A stretch of DNA of 50,707 nt from Muribaculaceae bacterium (GTDB taxonomy: Bacteria > Bacteroidota > Bacteroidia > Bacteroidales > Muribaculaceae): contig BLLX01000006.1 of the NCBI GenBank assembly GCA_011959405.1, forward strand, positions 1-50,707. The letters run 5' to 3'. This document shows positions 1-9,284 of the stretch, piece after piece. The translations under genes and the position numbers were made by a program. The notes below the pieces were generated by a model. The model was given only the letters and a program-made list of their open reading frames with translations. It searched no databases and was not told the DNA's origin. Every line of letters begins with the position of its first letter. Positions within the stretch are counted from its first letter, which is position 1.

Positions 1-684
1 TATTGCTGCAACTCCGGTGGTGCCGCTGCCCATGAACGGATCTAACACGACATCCCCTTTGTTGCTAAGCAAATTTATGAAATGCTGCATAACTTTAAGA
101 GGCTTCTGTGTGGGATGCTTTCCATGGCGGCGTTCAGACTGGGATATGGTTGCTGTCTCTATAAAATCATGGATCGGTTTGCCTTCATTGTTGAAGGTGC
201 CTGTAGTGCCGTTGTTGATAAAATACAGCCAGCTTTCCGTGGAGTTCAGGAAGTGCAGGTTCATGTTGCGCGGCATAGGATTTTGTTTATGCCATGTGCC
301 GACGGTCTTATAATAAAATTTATGGGAAACGGCCAGATTGATAATGGTCTCTACTTTGATTACAGACATGAATATGAGCAGTGCGCCACGTCGTTTAAGC
401 ACGCGGTGGCATTCTGAAAGAAATTCGTCCATGACTTCTTTCCACCTGTCGAATTCAAGATTGTCCCAGCCGGAATAGGCAAAATGATTTTCACGCATCT
501 TATTGAGGTTGGTGCCTCTTTGTCGCATGAAAATACCTAAATTATAAGGCGGATCGGTTAATATCAGGTCGACACTACCGGAGGGAATCTTACGCATGGC
601 TTCCAGGCAGTCAGCTTGATATAGCGCCGCTGCCAAAAGTCTGCCGTTGTCCAGCGGAAGGGTCGGGGATATGATCTTGGCCAT
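1..684 (-). CDS. DNA adenine/cytosine-N4 methyltransferase, beta class (3' end cut by window edge)
   Basis: Read on the minus strand from the ATG at 684, the frame stays open for 228 codons to the window edge, so the C-terminus is missing. The catalytic motif IV appears early as LTDPPYN (about residues 45-51). A KHPTQKP motif follows, and the AdoMet-binding motif I, DPFMGSGTTG, lies near the edge. This order (IV before I) is that of beta-class N6-adenine or N4-cytosine methyltransferases of the N6_N4_Mtase family. The enzyme should transfer a methyl group from AdoMet to an exocyclic amino group in a short DNA target; the target cannot be read from sequence. No restriction endonuclease lies on the visible side, so it is either solitary or paired with a gene beyond the edge. 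A TATATTTG box at 736-743 fits its promoter. Confidence 0.9.
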   Translation of the reverse strand, partial: MAKIISPTLPLDNGRLLAAALYQADCLEAMRKIPSGSVDLILTDPPYNLGIFMRQRGTNLNKMRENHFAYSGWDNLEFDRWKEVMDEFLSECHRVLKRRGALLIFMSVIKVETIINLAVSHKFYYKTVGTWHKQNPMPRNMNLHFLNSTESWLYFINNGTTGTFNNEGKPIHDFIETATISQSERRHGKHPTQKPLKVMQHFINLLSNKGDVVLDPFMGSGTTGVAAI

Positions 685-735
685 TTGTTTTTATCCTAAG
701 AAAGTCTGTCTGTTCGTATTTTTATGCACAGATTG

Positions 736-743
736 CAAATATA
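736..743 (-). promoter_or_regulatory. Bacteroidota -7 promoter box for the methyltransferase
   Basis: On the minus strand the sequence TATATTTG matches the Bacteroidota -7 consensus TAnnTTTG and lies 51 nt upstream of the methyltransferase ATG. The -33 region is only T-rich, so this is a moderate call. Confidence 0.5.
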
Positions 744-798
744 CGATTTTTTTACGACAGGATAAAAACGATCTCCCGGATGGAAGAGGAAAGAGGGG

Positions 799-3117
799 TC
801 AGAAGGGGTAGCCGATGGCGAGGTGGAAGGCGAGGGAGCGGCCGAAGGAGGTCATGTTGTAGTAGCCGCGTCGGCCGGTGTCGTAGGGGGCGTGGATGCC
901 TATGCCGAGGTCGCCGCGTATGACCATCATGCCGAGGTCGAAACGGAGCCCGACGCCGGTGCCGAGGGCGAGGTCGCGCAGGAAGGTGGAGGCGCGGAGC
1001 TTGCCGCCGGGACGGTCGGCATCGTCCTTGAGCAGCCACACGTTGCCCGCATCGACGAATACGGCACCGTGGAGCGGTCCGGCGATTGGGAAGCGGAATT
1101 CCACGTTGGCTTCGAATTTGAATGTGCCGGTCTGGTCGAAGTAGTCGCCGCGGGCGGTTTTGGGCGCGCGGTAGCTGCCGGGGCCTATGGAACGTACGGT
1201 GAAGGCTCTGACGGAGTTGGCTCCTCCTACCCAGAACTGTTCGCTGTAGGGGACCTGGGCGGAGTTGCCGTAGGCGTGGGCGGCTCCGATGGCCACGCGG
1301 CTCATGAGCCAGTTGGCTCCGTGGCCTATGCGGTGGCCGTAGACGATCTGTGCTGATCCTTTTATGAATTGTGAGATGGGTATGCTGAAGAGTTCTTTCT
1401 GCCCTTTGACGCCGCAGGCGCGCCAGATGCCGCAGAATATGTTGCCGGATTCCTGTACGGATACGGTCCAGTTGAGCGAGTTGCGGCTGTTGAGAAGCCG
1501 GTCGTAGGTATAGGTGTACATCATCTGCGGCATGAACTGGCTCTGGAAGCTGAGGGCAATGGCGTTGTTCTCGGCCATTATCGAGTCGAATGCGTTGGTG
1601 GTGTTGAGGAGTTTGGTGTAGGTGAGCTTGAAGAGGGTGAGGGTGTTGGTGGAGTAGCGCGACGACTGCCAGTCGTAGCCGTAGGAGGCGTTGAACTGGG
1701 CCATGCGGAAGTAGTGGGGACGGTTGAGCAGGTCTGCGCTAAGGCTTACTCGAGTCCAGTTTAGCTCGCGGCGGGAACGGGGGATGAACCGTGGGGCGAT
1801 CAGGCGGGGTATGGCGAGTGATCCCTGTAGCCCGACTTCGTAGGAATTGAACACGGAGGAACTGCCGCGTCCGGTCTGCCATTCGTAGCTGCCTGTGAGG
1901 GTGACGGATAGCTGTTCGCCGCCGCCGAATATGTTGCGGTTTGTGAGTCCGAGGGTCACACCCGGTCCGAGGTAGCTGTTTGACTTGGATGACACGTTGG
2001 CTTCGATGCGGGCTTCCAGAGGAGTGTCGAAGGTGCATCCTATCTCTACGTTGAGCCGGTCGGGAGTCCGGCCTGCGGTGTCGGGGACTACGTTGATGCC
2101 GATGTCGTTGAATATGCCGAGCCGGGCAAATCGTGTCTGGGTGTTGTTGATGGCGCGCTGCGATATGGAGCGTCCGGAGCGCAGGAGCACGCATTCGTCC
2201 ACAAGGGCCTTGCGGAACCGGCTCGGCATCATCTGGATGAGGGTGCCGCGGCGAGTGGCGGTGGTGTCGGGTATGCCGCCGCCGTCGTTGCGGAATATGC
2301 GGGTTGTGACCGAGCCGACGTAGTAGCGGCGCAGCAGGAATTCCGGCGTTCCGGCCACGATGTTCAGGCGCAGGGCTATGGATCCGGGCGTGGCTATGCT
2401 GTCGGCGAGATATTCGATGTAGTCAGGTTTGAAGAAGTAGTATCCGCGGTTGCGCACGGCGTCGGATATCTGCCGACGGACGGACGAGAGGGAGTCGATG
2501 CTGAATCTGACGCCGGGGTGCAGGTAGCGTGTGCGCGATGCCACGGAGTCGATGATGTGGTTGAGGTGGCAGGTGTCGGGGAGAAGTTCTACGGAGTTGA
2601 TGCGGTAGGTCGGTCCGGCGTTGACGCGATATTTCACAGCGGCGATCTTGGGGTTGGATTTCTTGGGTACAAGCTCGTAGTCGACGGTGGAGCGGAAGTA
2701 GCCGTTGTTGTCCATGATCTCGTCGATCATGCGTGTGCGAAGGTCGGGGCGGACGTCGGATATGAGCACCGGTTCGGCCGCGAATTTTTCGTAGAACCAG
2801 TGTTTAAAGCCTTTGGGCGGGTTGGGGAAGTGATTGTAGACCCATAGTCCGAATGGCCAGAAGGAGCGTATGTTGGTGAACGGGTACGGGTTGTTTGGCT
2901 TCACGGTCACCGCTTCCGAGATTTCAGATTTGAGTCCTTCGGGCAGTTTCTGTCCGGGTTGCGGGTTAAGCTCGAGTTTCTTGATGCCGTTGTAGAGCTG
3001 TTCGTCGTCGGCTATGCGGGCTGTGGTGGAGCATGCGGGCATGAGCGTCAGGGCTGCTGCGGCGAGCATACACCACAGAAGAAGCAGGAGAGGGGTATTG
3101 TTTGTTGACCGTGTCAT
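799..3117 (-). CDS. tamL: TamL: Omp85/BamA-family outer-membrane lipoprotein
   Basis: This 772-residue protein has a lipoprotein signal peptide ending in LMPAC (lipidated Cys29), POTRA-like repeats in the N-terminal half, and a C-terminal beta-barrel. The late barrel contains a VRAFTVRSIGPGSYR element, as in the Omp85 strand that carries the conserved VRG(Y/F) motif, and ends in a hydrophobic AIGYPF. In Bacteroidota the TamA equivalent is a lipoprotein (TamL) that works with TamB in outer-membrane assembly or lipid transport. Its start overlaps the tamB stop by 4 nt, so the two genes are translationally coupled. The BamA-type alternative is unlikely because of the lipobox and the tamB neighbour. 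Confidence 0.9.
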   Translation of the reverse strand: MTRSTNNTPLLLLLWCMLAAAALTLMPACSTTARIADDEQLYNGIKKLELNPQPGQKLPEGLKSEISEAVTVKPNNPYPFTNIRSFWPFGLWVYNHFPNPPKGFKHWFYEKFAAEPVLISDVRPDLRTRMIDEIMDNNGYFRSTVDYELVPKKSNPKIAAVKYRVNAGPTYRINSVELLPDTCHLNHIIDSVASRTRYLHPGVRFSIDSLSSVRRQISDAVRNRGYYFFKPDYIEYLADSIATPGSIALRLNIVAGTPEFLLRRYYVGSVTTRIFRNDGGGIPDTTATRRGTLIQMMPSRFRKALVDECVLLRSGRSISQRAINNTQTRFARLGIFNDIGINVVPDTAGRTPDRLNVEIGCTFDTPLEARIEANVSSKSNSYLGPGVTLGLTNRNIFGGGEQLSVTLTGSYEWQTGRGSSSVFNSYEVGLQGSLAIPRLIAPRFIPRSRRELNWTRVSLSADLLNRPHYFRMAQFNASYGYDWQSSRYSTNTLTLFKLTYTKLLNTTNAFDSIMAENNAIALSFQSQFMPQMMYTYTYDRLLNSRNSLNWTVSVQESGNIFCGIWRACGVKGQKELFSIPISQFIKGSAQIVYGHRIGHGANWLMSRVAIGAAHAYGNSAQVPYSEQFWVGGANSVRAFTVRSIGPGSYRAPKTARGDYFDQTGTFKFEANVEFRFPIAGPLHGAVFVDAGNVWLLKDDADRPGGKLRASTFLRDLALGTGVGLRFDLGMMVIRGDLGIGIHAPYDTGRRGYYNMTSFGRSLAFHLAIGYPF

Positions 3118-6100
3118 TTGTTGTCGGCTGACGGGGTTTTGGGTTTGACAAAGGGTTGCGGCTGGCGGAACCGGAATATGTCGGAGAGACGGCGGAGCTT
3201 GCGTTTGAGCACGAAGCCCACGCCGGTCTGTGTGACTTCGCCTTCGAGAATGCTTTCGAATCCGGTGTGGCGGAACAGTCTGACGTACATCGAACCGGAT
3301 TCGTTGAGGAGGTATTCGAAGGATACGTCGGATATGAGGTTCTGACTCAGGTTTTCGTCGGGATTGGCGTCGGTGGAGTAGTTGCCGCCCACTACGATCT
3401 TGAACCGGTTGTTGAACAGGGATTTGCTGACCTTGTAGCTATAGCTCGTGGTCTGGGTGGTGGTGCCGTTGCGGGTGCTGTCGTACTGGTCGAGTCCGAA
3501 GCTCACGTCGACGCCTTTGATGGTGTTTGCAGCCCAGGTGTTGAGTTGGGAGGTGAGGAAGGAGTAGAGGGGATTGCCCGAGAGGTTGGCGCTGGCCGAT
3601 GTGCCGGGGCCGGAATATACGTTGTAGAGCATGAGGTTCATGGCCTGGTTGGCCCGCTGTTCGGCGCTCATGGACCGGAGTTCGTTCTGCACGGTTATGT
3701 CGTCGTTTGTCGAGAGGTCGAAGGCCACGTTCATCTGTTCGAGTGTGCCGGAGACGCTCAGAGTGATGTCGAAGTTGACAAGGCGGGAGTTTTCGCCCTG
3801 GCGGGTGACGTTTGCCCTGACCTGGTCGACGGCTTTGACCGAGAGCACGGGATTGAGCATGGGCCCGTTGAAGGACACATAGCTTTCCGGCACGAAGTCA
3901 AAGTGCTTTTCGGAGATGACGGGGAGCGAGTAGCGTACGAAGCCGTTGTTGATGGTGAACCGTCCGGTCAGTCGTCCGTCGGCACTCACCGGGGTCTGGG
4001 TGTAGGAGAGGATGCCGTCGCCTTGGATCTGCACCCGGTTCTGTCCGTCGGTGGACAGGTCGGCGGTGATGGTGGAGCCTTGGCGTACGTCGAGACTTGC
4101 ATCGATCATCAGCGCCATTGACGGTTTTTCTTTGACGGAGTCGGCCATGGCCACGGCGGCCGAGTCGGCGAAGTTGACGAAGCGCACCATGTCGGAGGTG
4201 TTCTGCAGTCCGATGCGTGATTCGGCCGACGAAACGATGTAGGTGACGTCGGTGCGGGGCAGCAGGGCCACGTCGGCGTCGACCGCCAGGAAGTTGAGGT
4301 TGCCTTTCACGGTGGCGTCGAGGTCTATGTAGGCTTTGCCGTAGACGTCGACATTTTTACGTTTTTTGGAGTCGATGACCTGCATGTCGCGGGCCGACAT
4401 GGCCAGATTGATGGCCGGGGAGGAGATGCTGCGCATGTCGACTGTGCCGTCGATGTTCAGCGGATGGTCATTGGATCCGGCGATGGTGAATGCGTCGAAT
4501 CTGACCACGTTGCTGTCGACGGGTATTTTTTCTTCGCTGAAGCGGAACGATGATCCGATCATGTCGACGCGTACGGACGCTTCGTCGAAGTCAAGATAGC
4601 CGTTGAACACCGGATTGGCGAGGTTGCCGGTGATTTCCATGGCGCCGTTGAGAGTGCCGGAGAGACGGGCCATGTCCTTAGGAAGGAACGGGTTGGCTAT
4701 TTTCAACGGCATTTTTATCATGGTGAAGTCGAGCAGGAAGGGCGATGCCTTGGTGCTGTCGTTGAGCGCTCCGACGGCGGTGATGGTCTTTATGGAGTCG
4801 ACCATCAGGGCCACTTCGGCGTTGATGACTCCGGAGCGGTTGGTGCTGACGTCGAGAGCGAGATCGAAGTCGCCCACGGGTTCTTTGCCGTAGGTGAGAC
4901 GGCTGAGGTTGACGTTGCCGGTGCCGTTGAGCGATGAGCTGTCGTAGACGAGGTTCAGATCGGCGCTCACGGTGCCTGCTACCGGAGGTGCGAACGGATT
5001 GATCGATAGCCAGTCCTGTAGTTTCACATCGGTGATGCGCATGGTCAGGTCGTTGTTGGCCGTGGCCGGGTGGCCGTCGGAGTCAATGTGGTGGTTGTGG
5101 GAGGTGAAGAGCTGTACGCGGCTTGCGTCGCCCGATGCGTCGAGATTGGCGTCGATGTGGAATGTGCCGGGGTTGAAGCTGATGTAGTTGCCTTCGTTGA
5201 TGGTCCAGTTTTTGTATGCTATCACCGGGTCGAGCGGCTCGAGACTCACGTTGATCAGCGAGTCGGTGATCTCGGATGTGAAACCGATGGAATAGCCGGT
5301 CTGGCCGAGGATGTTCTGCTGGCGTATGTAGGCTTTCAGCCGGTTGCCTTTCATGCCGGCTCGCAGGCCCACCCGGGCGAAGTTGTCGAATGTGCCGGGA
5401 CGGTTGCCTATGTCGGCGGCCATGATCAGGGCGTCGGACTGCTGCCGGAGATCGAGGTTGACAGTGTCTATGCGCAGGGTCTCGCCTTTGGTCAGGCCGA
5501 GCAGTCTGGCTCCGGTGTGCAGGGAGGTGTCGTTGGCCGCATGCATGCTGAAAGAGCGGTAGCTGATGCCCGAGGAGCGGAGGAAGTCTGCCGCGAGGTT
5601 GTCGGGGCCGGCGCTGACAGTGAGTGACAGAGGGGGCAGGATGGAGTGGAGCGTGTCGGCGTGGATGGATCGTGCGGCGATCTGGGATGATGCCGTGGCC
5701 GATACGGCCGACAGGCTTTCGAACAGTGCGGTGAATGATGTGTCGGCTGAGAGCGCTGCGTCGAGCGACAGGTTTTTCAGTCTGGCGGCGGTGTGGGCCG
5801 GAGTGCCGCGTAGACATGCTCGGACAGAGTCTGTGCGCAGGTTTATACTGCCTTGGTTCCAGTTTATGCCGGTAAGGGCGGCCGTGGCTCCGATGGAGTC
5901 GGCGCGCGGCGCTATCCATCCGGTGGAGACTATGGAGAGCGATCCGTTCATCACGGAGTCGGTGAGTCCGAGCGCGCGCAGGTTGAGGTGGCGTATCTGT
6001 GCGTTGAGATCCCAGGAGGAGAGGGCGGGTGCGAGTCCGGCGGTGAGGTTCATGTCGAGGTCGGCCGCCGGTGCGTCGGAGTGCAGGGCGGCGGTTAGGT

Positions 6101-7832
6101 TGCCGTTGCCGAGACTGGCGTCGAGGGTCACGCCTGTGACGGGCGAGCGCCGGTAGGTCAGGCGGTGTATGCGGGCGTGGGCGTCGATGCGGGTGGCACG
6201 TGACATGGGGTTGAACCCGTGGCCGCGGGCTTCGAGGGCGGCGGTGACGGTGCCTATGCCGAGATCAGGCATGAATGCGGACACAGGAAAAGAGTCGAGC
6301 CGTACTTTGGCTGTATAGTCGGGTGCGGTGCCGGAGTATGTGCCGTCGAGAGCCAGGTGTCCGGAGCCGGTGCGTCCTTTGATATCGGCGGTGTATTTGC
6401 CGCGGTTTGCCTTGGCTTTGCCTTTTAGCGAGATGGGCGGCAGTGTGATGCCTTTGACCATTTTCTGCAATGGCCCGGGATTGGTCAGGGAGCCGTTGAG
6501 GGTGATCTCGGCCACCATGTCGTCGGGGGTGGTGAAATCGCGGGCATAGCCGGATGCGGTTATGGCGAAGATACGTTGCATTGATGCTCTGAGAGTGTCG
6601 ACCGTTACTCCGGCCATAGTGCCGGTTACGTCTGCTTTTATTCGCAAGGGCACTCCGGCGGGCAGGGCCGATGTGACCGGCATGGTCAGCGGCATGGCGA
6701 GTGTGATGTCGTCCATGTCTATGCTGGCTTGGAGCGATGCGCTCAGCGGCGCGGCGGCCGGAACGGTGTCGGTGCCCATGACAGCGTCGAGAAGTATGGA
6801 TGACCGAGGGGTGAGGAACCGGAAGTCCTGTGCCCTGATGGACGTGGAGTCCATGGCGAAGGTGCCGGTGGCGTCAAGCGTGAGTCCGCACCGTTCGCGG
6901 GTGTGGAGCCTGCTGACAGGGACTCGCATGTCGGTGCCGTTCATGCTGAACGAGTCGACCCTGATGTGGGTGTCTGTGATCTCCAGCCAGTTCATGTCCA
7001 GTCCGGGCATGGGTTCGGCTCCGCATTTGCCGTAGAGACCGTGGTCGGCATCGAGAGTCACCGACTGTGCGTCGATGGTGAGTGTGGACGGAAGGATACG
7101 GATCTGCCCGTGCGAGAGTGCGGCATGTTTGATTCCTGCGGCTATGGTGTCGGCCGGCACGGTGTCGGTTGCGGCAGAATCGGCAGGATGTGACATGCGC
7201 ATTGAGTAGTTGATGCGGTCGAGGGTCACTTTGCCGAGTCTGACTGTGAGGGGCGAGGGGGGGATGGTGTCGGTCTTTTCGGCTGTGGCCGAATCGCCCA
7301 TGATCAGGCGCACGTTTGCGCCGGCCACTGCGGCGCGGTTCACGTCGATGATCCCTTGGCCGAGCCTTAGGGATGTCGGTCCGGCTGAGACAGTGTCGAT
7401 CCGGGCCGATATATATAAGGAGTCCGGTCCGCCCATGCGGTAGTAGGCGTGGCGTACGTCGGCCGAGTTTATCTCGATGGCTCCGGTGATCAGAGGCAGC
7501 ACGGCTACCGATGCGTCGGCCTGTGCGGCGGTGATCATTGTGTCGGCTGTGGCGGTGTCGATGACTATGGCGTCGTGAAGGCTGAGCCGCAGCGGGAATT
7601 TCAGTCTGATGTCGGCAACCTGTATGCGCAGTCCGGAAGCTTTTTCGATCTGCGGGAGCACACGTGATGCCACGGTGTTGAGTACGCCGGGAATGTAGAG
7701 CGCGGTGACGGCGCACATTATCAGGGCCATCACGCCGGCGAGGGCGATGGCAGTCCATTTCAGGGGACGCGGCAGTTTTTTGCGGCGCCGTGGCTTCGGA
7801 GCCGGATATACGGGCTGGGTATTTGTGTCCAA
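3114..7832 (-). CDS. tamB: TamB-type translocation/assembly module protein
   Basis: The product has 1572 residues. After a basic stretch (PRRRKK, about residues 14-20) there is one membrane anchor at about residues 26-48. A very long periplasmic region of beta-strand-rich repeats follows, and the conserved TamB/DUF490 domain occupies roughly the last 400 residues. TamB/AsmA-like proteins bridge the periplasm as a hydrophobic groove and are linked to phospholipid transport and outer-membrane protein assembly. The only plausible start is a TTG at 7832: the next methionine lies inside the membrane segment and would remove the basic N-terminus. The stop overlaps the tamL start. A Crp/Fnr regulator gene ends 72 nt upstream on the same strand, so co-transcription is possible. 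Confidence 0.93.
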   Translation of the reverse strand: MDTNTQPVYPAPKPRRRKKLPRPLKWTAIALAGVMALIMCAVTALYIPGVLNTVASRVLPQIEKASGLRIQVADIRLKFPLRLSLHDAIVIDTATADTMITAAQADASVAVLPLITGAIEINSADVRHAYYRMGGPDSLYISARIDTVSAGPTSLRLGQGIIDVNRAAVAGANVRLIMGDSATAEKTDTIPPSPLTVRLGKVTLDRINYSMRMSHPADSAATDTVPADTIAAGIKHAALSHGQIRILPSTLTIDAQSVTLDADHGLYGKCGAEPMPGLDMNWLEITDTHIRVDSFSMNGTDMRVPVSRLHTRERCGLTLDATGTFAMDSTSIRAQDFRFLTPRSSILLDAVMGTDTVPAAAPLSASLQASIDMDDITLAMPLTMPVTSALPAGVPLRIKADVTGTMAGVTVDTLRASMQRIFAITASGYARDFTTPDDMVAEITLNGSLTNPGPLQKMVKGITLPPISLKGKAKANRGKYTADIKGRTGSGHLALDGTYSGTAPDYTAKVRLDSFPVSAFMPDLGIGTVTAALEARGHGFNPMSRATRIDAHARIHRLTYRRSPVTGVTLDASLGNGNLTAALHSDAPAADLDMNLTAGLAPALSSWDLNAQIRHLNLRALGLTDSVMNGSLSIVSTGWIAPRADSIGATAALTGINWNQGSINLRTDSVRACLRGTPAHTAARLKNLSLDAALSADTSFTALFESLSAVSATASSQIAARSIHADTLHSILPPLSLTVSAGPDNLAADFLRSSGISYRSFSMHAANDTSLHTGARLLGLTKGETLRIDTVNLDLRQQSDALIMAADIGNRPGTFDNFARVGLRAGMKGNRLKAYIRQQNILGQTGYSIGFTSEITDSLINVSLEPLDPVIAYKNWTINEGNYISFNPGTFHIDANLDASGDASRVQLFTSHNHHIDSDGHPATANNDLTMRITDVKLQDWLSINPFAPPVAGTVSADLNLVYDSSSLNGTGNVNLSRLTYGKEPVGDFDLALDVSTNRSGVINAEVALMVDSIKTITAVGALNDSTKASPFLLDFTMIKMPLKIANPFLPKDMARLSGTLNGAMEITGNLANPVFNGYLDFDEASVRVDMIGSSFRFSEEKIPVDSNVVRFDAFTIAGSNDHPLNIDGTVDMRSISSPAINLAMSARDMQVIDSKKRKNVDVYGKAYIDLDATVKGNLNFLAVDADVALLPRTDVTYIVSSAESRIGLQNTSDMVRFVNFADSAAVAMADSVKEKPSMALMIDASLDVRQGSTITADLSTDGQNRVQIQGDGILSYTQTPVSADGRLTGRFTINNGFVRYSLPVISEKHFDFVPESYVSFNGPMLNPVLSVKAVDQVRANVTRQGENSRLVNFDITLSVSGTLEQMNVAFDLSTNDDITVQNELRSMSAEQRANQAMNLMLYNVYSGPGTSASANLSGNPLYSFLTSQLNTWAANTIKGVDVSFGLDQYDSTRNGTTTQTTSYSYKVSKSLFNNRFKIVVGGNYSTDANPDENLSQNLISDVSFEYLLNESGSMYVRLFRHTGFESILEGEVTQTGVGFVLKRKLRRLSDIFRFRQPQPFVKPKTPSADNK

Positions 7833-7904
7833 TGCAGTGACTGATAAATAGGTTGAAGGGTGAGGAAGAGAAGAAACGTGGGGAGCGGGATGGGCCGCTG
7901 AAGT

Positions 7905-8609
7905 TTATCGCAGGAGTATCCGCAGCAGTTCGGGTCGGGAGAGTATGCGGATCTCGCGGGAAGAGTCGTAGTCGATGATTCCGTCGGCTTTCATGGAATC
8001 CAGCGTGGTGAAGTAGGAGTGGCGGCTCACGCCGAACAGGGCGTAGAGGTCGCGGTGCTGGCATCGCAGAACTATGTCGGTGCTGCCGGGCTGGGTCATG
8101 GATATGATCCAGAAGGCTATACGCTCTTCAAGTGATCCGGTGGCCACGGCGAGAATGCCGTGAAGCCCTTTCTGAGCGTTGGTGCTGACGGTGTTGAGGA
8201 AGTTGAACAGGAAAACAGGATCGGACGAGAGCATCTGGCGGTAGTCTTCCTTGGCTATCTGCATTATGCCGACACGGTCTATGGCCACGATGGAGCCGGG
8301 ATAGCGCGGTGAGCGTCCGAAAAGGTAGTCGGGCGCGAGCACCTGTGGCGCTGTCAGGGTCTGGTCGACCGAGAAGCGGCCGGATGCGTTGGCCACCGAC
8401 AGTCTGACGCTACCGCTCACCACGAATTTGATGTGTGTGCACGGTTCGTTGGCTTCGGCTATTGTTTCTCCGGGGGCATATTTCAGGAAATGGAAGCGTG
8501 TGTTGCCTACCACTTCCTGCAGTCTGGCCTGGCTCACACCTTTGAGCAGCGGCAGTTCCCGCAGAGTGGTGAATATGCTTTCGGATGATGAATCTTCTTT
8601 CGGTTTCAC
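7905..8609 (-). CDS. Crp/Fnr-family transcriptional regulator
   Basis: This 234-residue protein has an N-terminal cyclic-nucleotide-binding-type beta-roll (about residues 15-130), a dimerisation helix, and a C-terminal winged helix-turn-helix (about residues 160-225) containing LYALFGVSRHSYFTTLDSM. This is the Crp/Fnr layout. There is no N-terminal cysteine cluster, so it is not an FNR-type iron-sulfur oxygen sensor. The ligand is unknown. It lies upstream of tamB and tamL on the same strand and may be expressed with them. An imperfect 14-bp direct repeat with 23-bp period lies just upstream at 8640-8676 and could be an operator. Confidence 0.88.
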   Translation of the reverse strand: MKPKEDSSSESIFTTLRELPLLKGVSQARLQEVVGNTRFHFLKYAPGETIAEANEPCTHIKFVVSGSVRLSVANASGRFSVDQTLTAPQVLAPDYLFGRSPRYPGSIVAIDRVGIMQIAKEDYRQMLSSDPVFLFNFLNTVSTNAQKGLHGILAVATGSLEERIAFWIISMTQPGSTDIVLRCQHRDLYALFGVSRHSYFTTLDSMKADGIIDYDSSREIRILSRPELLRILLR

Positions 8610-8639
8610 GGCAGTTCCTTTTTTCTTAATTTAACGCTT

Positions 8640-8676
8640 CCGGTAGCGTGAATGTTGGGTTGCCGGGAGCTTGAAT
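8640..8676. repeat. Imperfect direct repeat upstream of the Crp/Fnr gene
   Basis: CCGGTAGCGTGAAT (8640-8653) and CCGGGAGCTTGAAT (8663-8676) agree at 12 of 14 positions, and their starts are 23 bp apart, about two helical turns. They lie 31-67 bp upstream of the regulator start. A degenerate minus-strand -7-like CAACTTTG is at 8691-8698. A paired regulator site is an inference. Confidence 0.4.
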
Positions 8677-8818
8677 TTCGGTTTTGAGTGCAAAGTTGCA
8701 ACATTTATGTCAAAAAGAAAAAACAATCCTGTTACAATTCAAACCTATTCGCAAGCCTTTGCGTTTACCAACCGAAAAGAATTCAATACCGATCCAAATT
8801 TATATAAAATAAAACGCA

Positions 8819-9163
8819 ATGATTACCAAACAGACCATCGCAGAGCTATACAAGAAGTACCGTCGTTGTCCCAAGAATCTTGAAGACCGCAACCTGTCGC
8901 TTTTGATCGAATATGCCCTCGATACCGACGCGGTGGAGCTGGATGGAGACATGCTTGTGTTTACCAATATGGAGGATTATTCTCCGTTCAAGCGGATTGA
9001 GCTTGGGCGTATACACTGTGTGGTGGATTTTGACGAGACGGTGGCGGTGGTGTTGCCCAATTCGATCATATTTATCAGAAAGACCGACTATTCCACCTTT
9101 GTCCACATAAAGGAGAATCCCCGCGGTATCTGCGGAAAAATACGATATATGTTCGAGAAATGA
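8819..9163 (+). CDS. Conserved-looking hypothetical protein, 114 aa
   Basis: I do not recognise the family. The product is a soluble 114-residue protein with no signal peptide or membrane segment. A helical, basic N-terminus (ITKQTIAELYKKYRRCP) is followed by alternating hydrophobic and charged stretches that look like a compact alpha/beta fold. Support for a real gene comes from its codon use, which matches the neighbours, and from a good intrinsic terminator 14 nt after the stop. It diverges from the Crp/Fnr gene and is separated from sprA by that terminator, so it is probably a one-gene transcript. Confidence 0.75.
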   Translation: MITKQTIAELYKKYRRCPKNLEDRNLSLLIEYALDTDAVELDGDMLVFTNMEDYSPFKRIELGRIHCVVDFDETVAVVLPNSIIFIRKTDYSTFVHIKENPRGICGKIRYMFEK

Positions 9164-9176
9164 TGTGAAATTAATG

Positions 9177-9217
9177 TCGGCGGGCGTGACTTCGTATCTC
9201 GTCCGCCGATTTTTTTT
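9177..9217 (+). terminator. Rho-independent terminator after the 114-aa gene
   Basis: A 10-bp stem (TCGGCGGGCG at 9177-9186 with CGTCCGCCGA at 9200-9209, one G-T pair) is followed directly by eight T. It separates the small gene from sprA and argues against a sprA start further upstream. Confidence 0.88.
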
Positions 9218-9270
9218 GCCCCAACCTGTACGAGCGGATAAAATAAATGGCAATGAGGGAGCGTTAGTTA

Positions 9271-9284
9271 TTCAGATATCTGAA
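9271..9284. repeat. Perfect 14-bp palindrome abutting the sprA start
   Basis: TTCAGATATCTGAA is a perfect palindrome that ends at the base before the chosen sprA ATG (9285). It could be an operator or an mRNA hairpin masking the start, or chance. No consensus Shine-Dalgarno sequence is seen there. Confidence 0.5.

Noticed and set aside
3156-4121. Long plus-strand open frame (321 codons) opposite tamB
   Set aside because: It is the antisense shadow of a GC-rich gene; its product is a low-complexity Gly/Val/Glu-rich chain with no recognisable fold or start context.
8671-8883. A 70-codon open frame between the Crp/Fnr gene and the 114-aa gene
   Set aside because: It overlaps the better-supported gene at 8819 in another frame, has poor codon use and composition, and covers the regulatory interval.
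9165-9284. A longer sprA start 40 codons upstream
   Set aside because: The extension would run through the intrinsic terminator at 9177-9217 and would place the signal peptide inside the protein.
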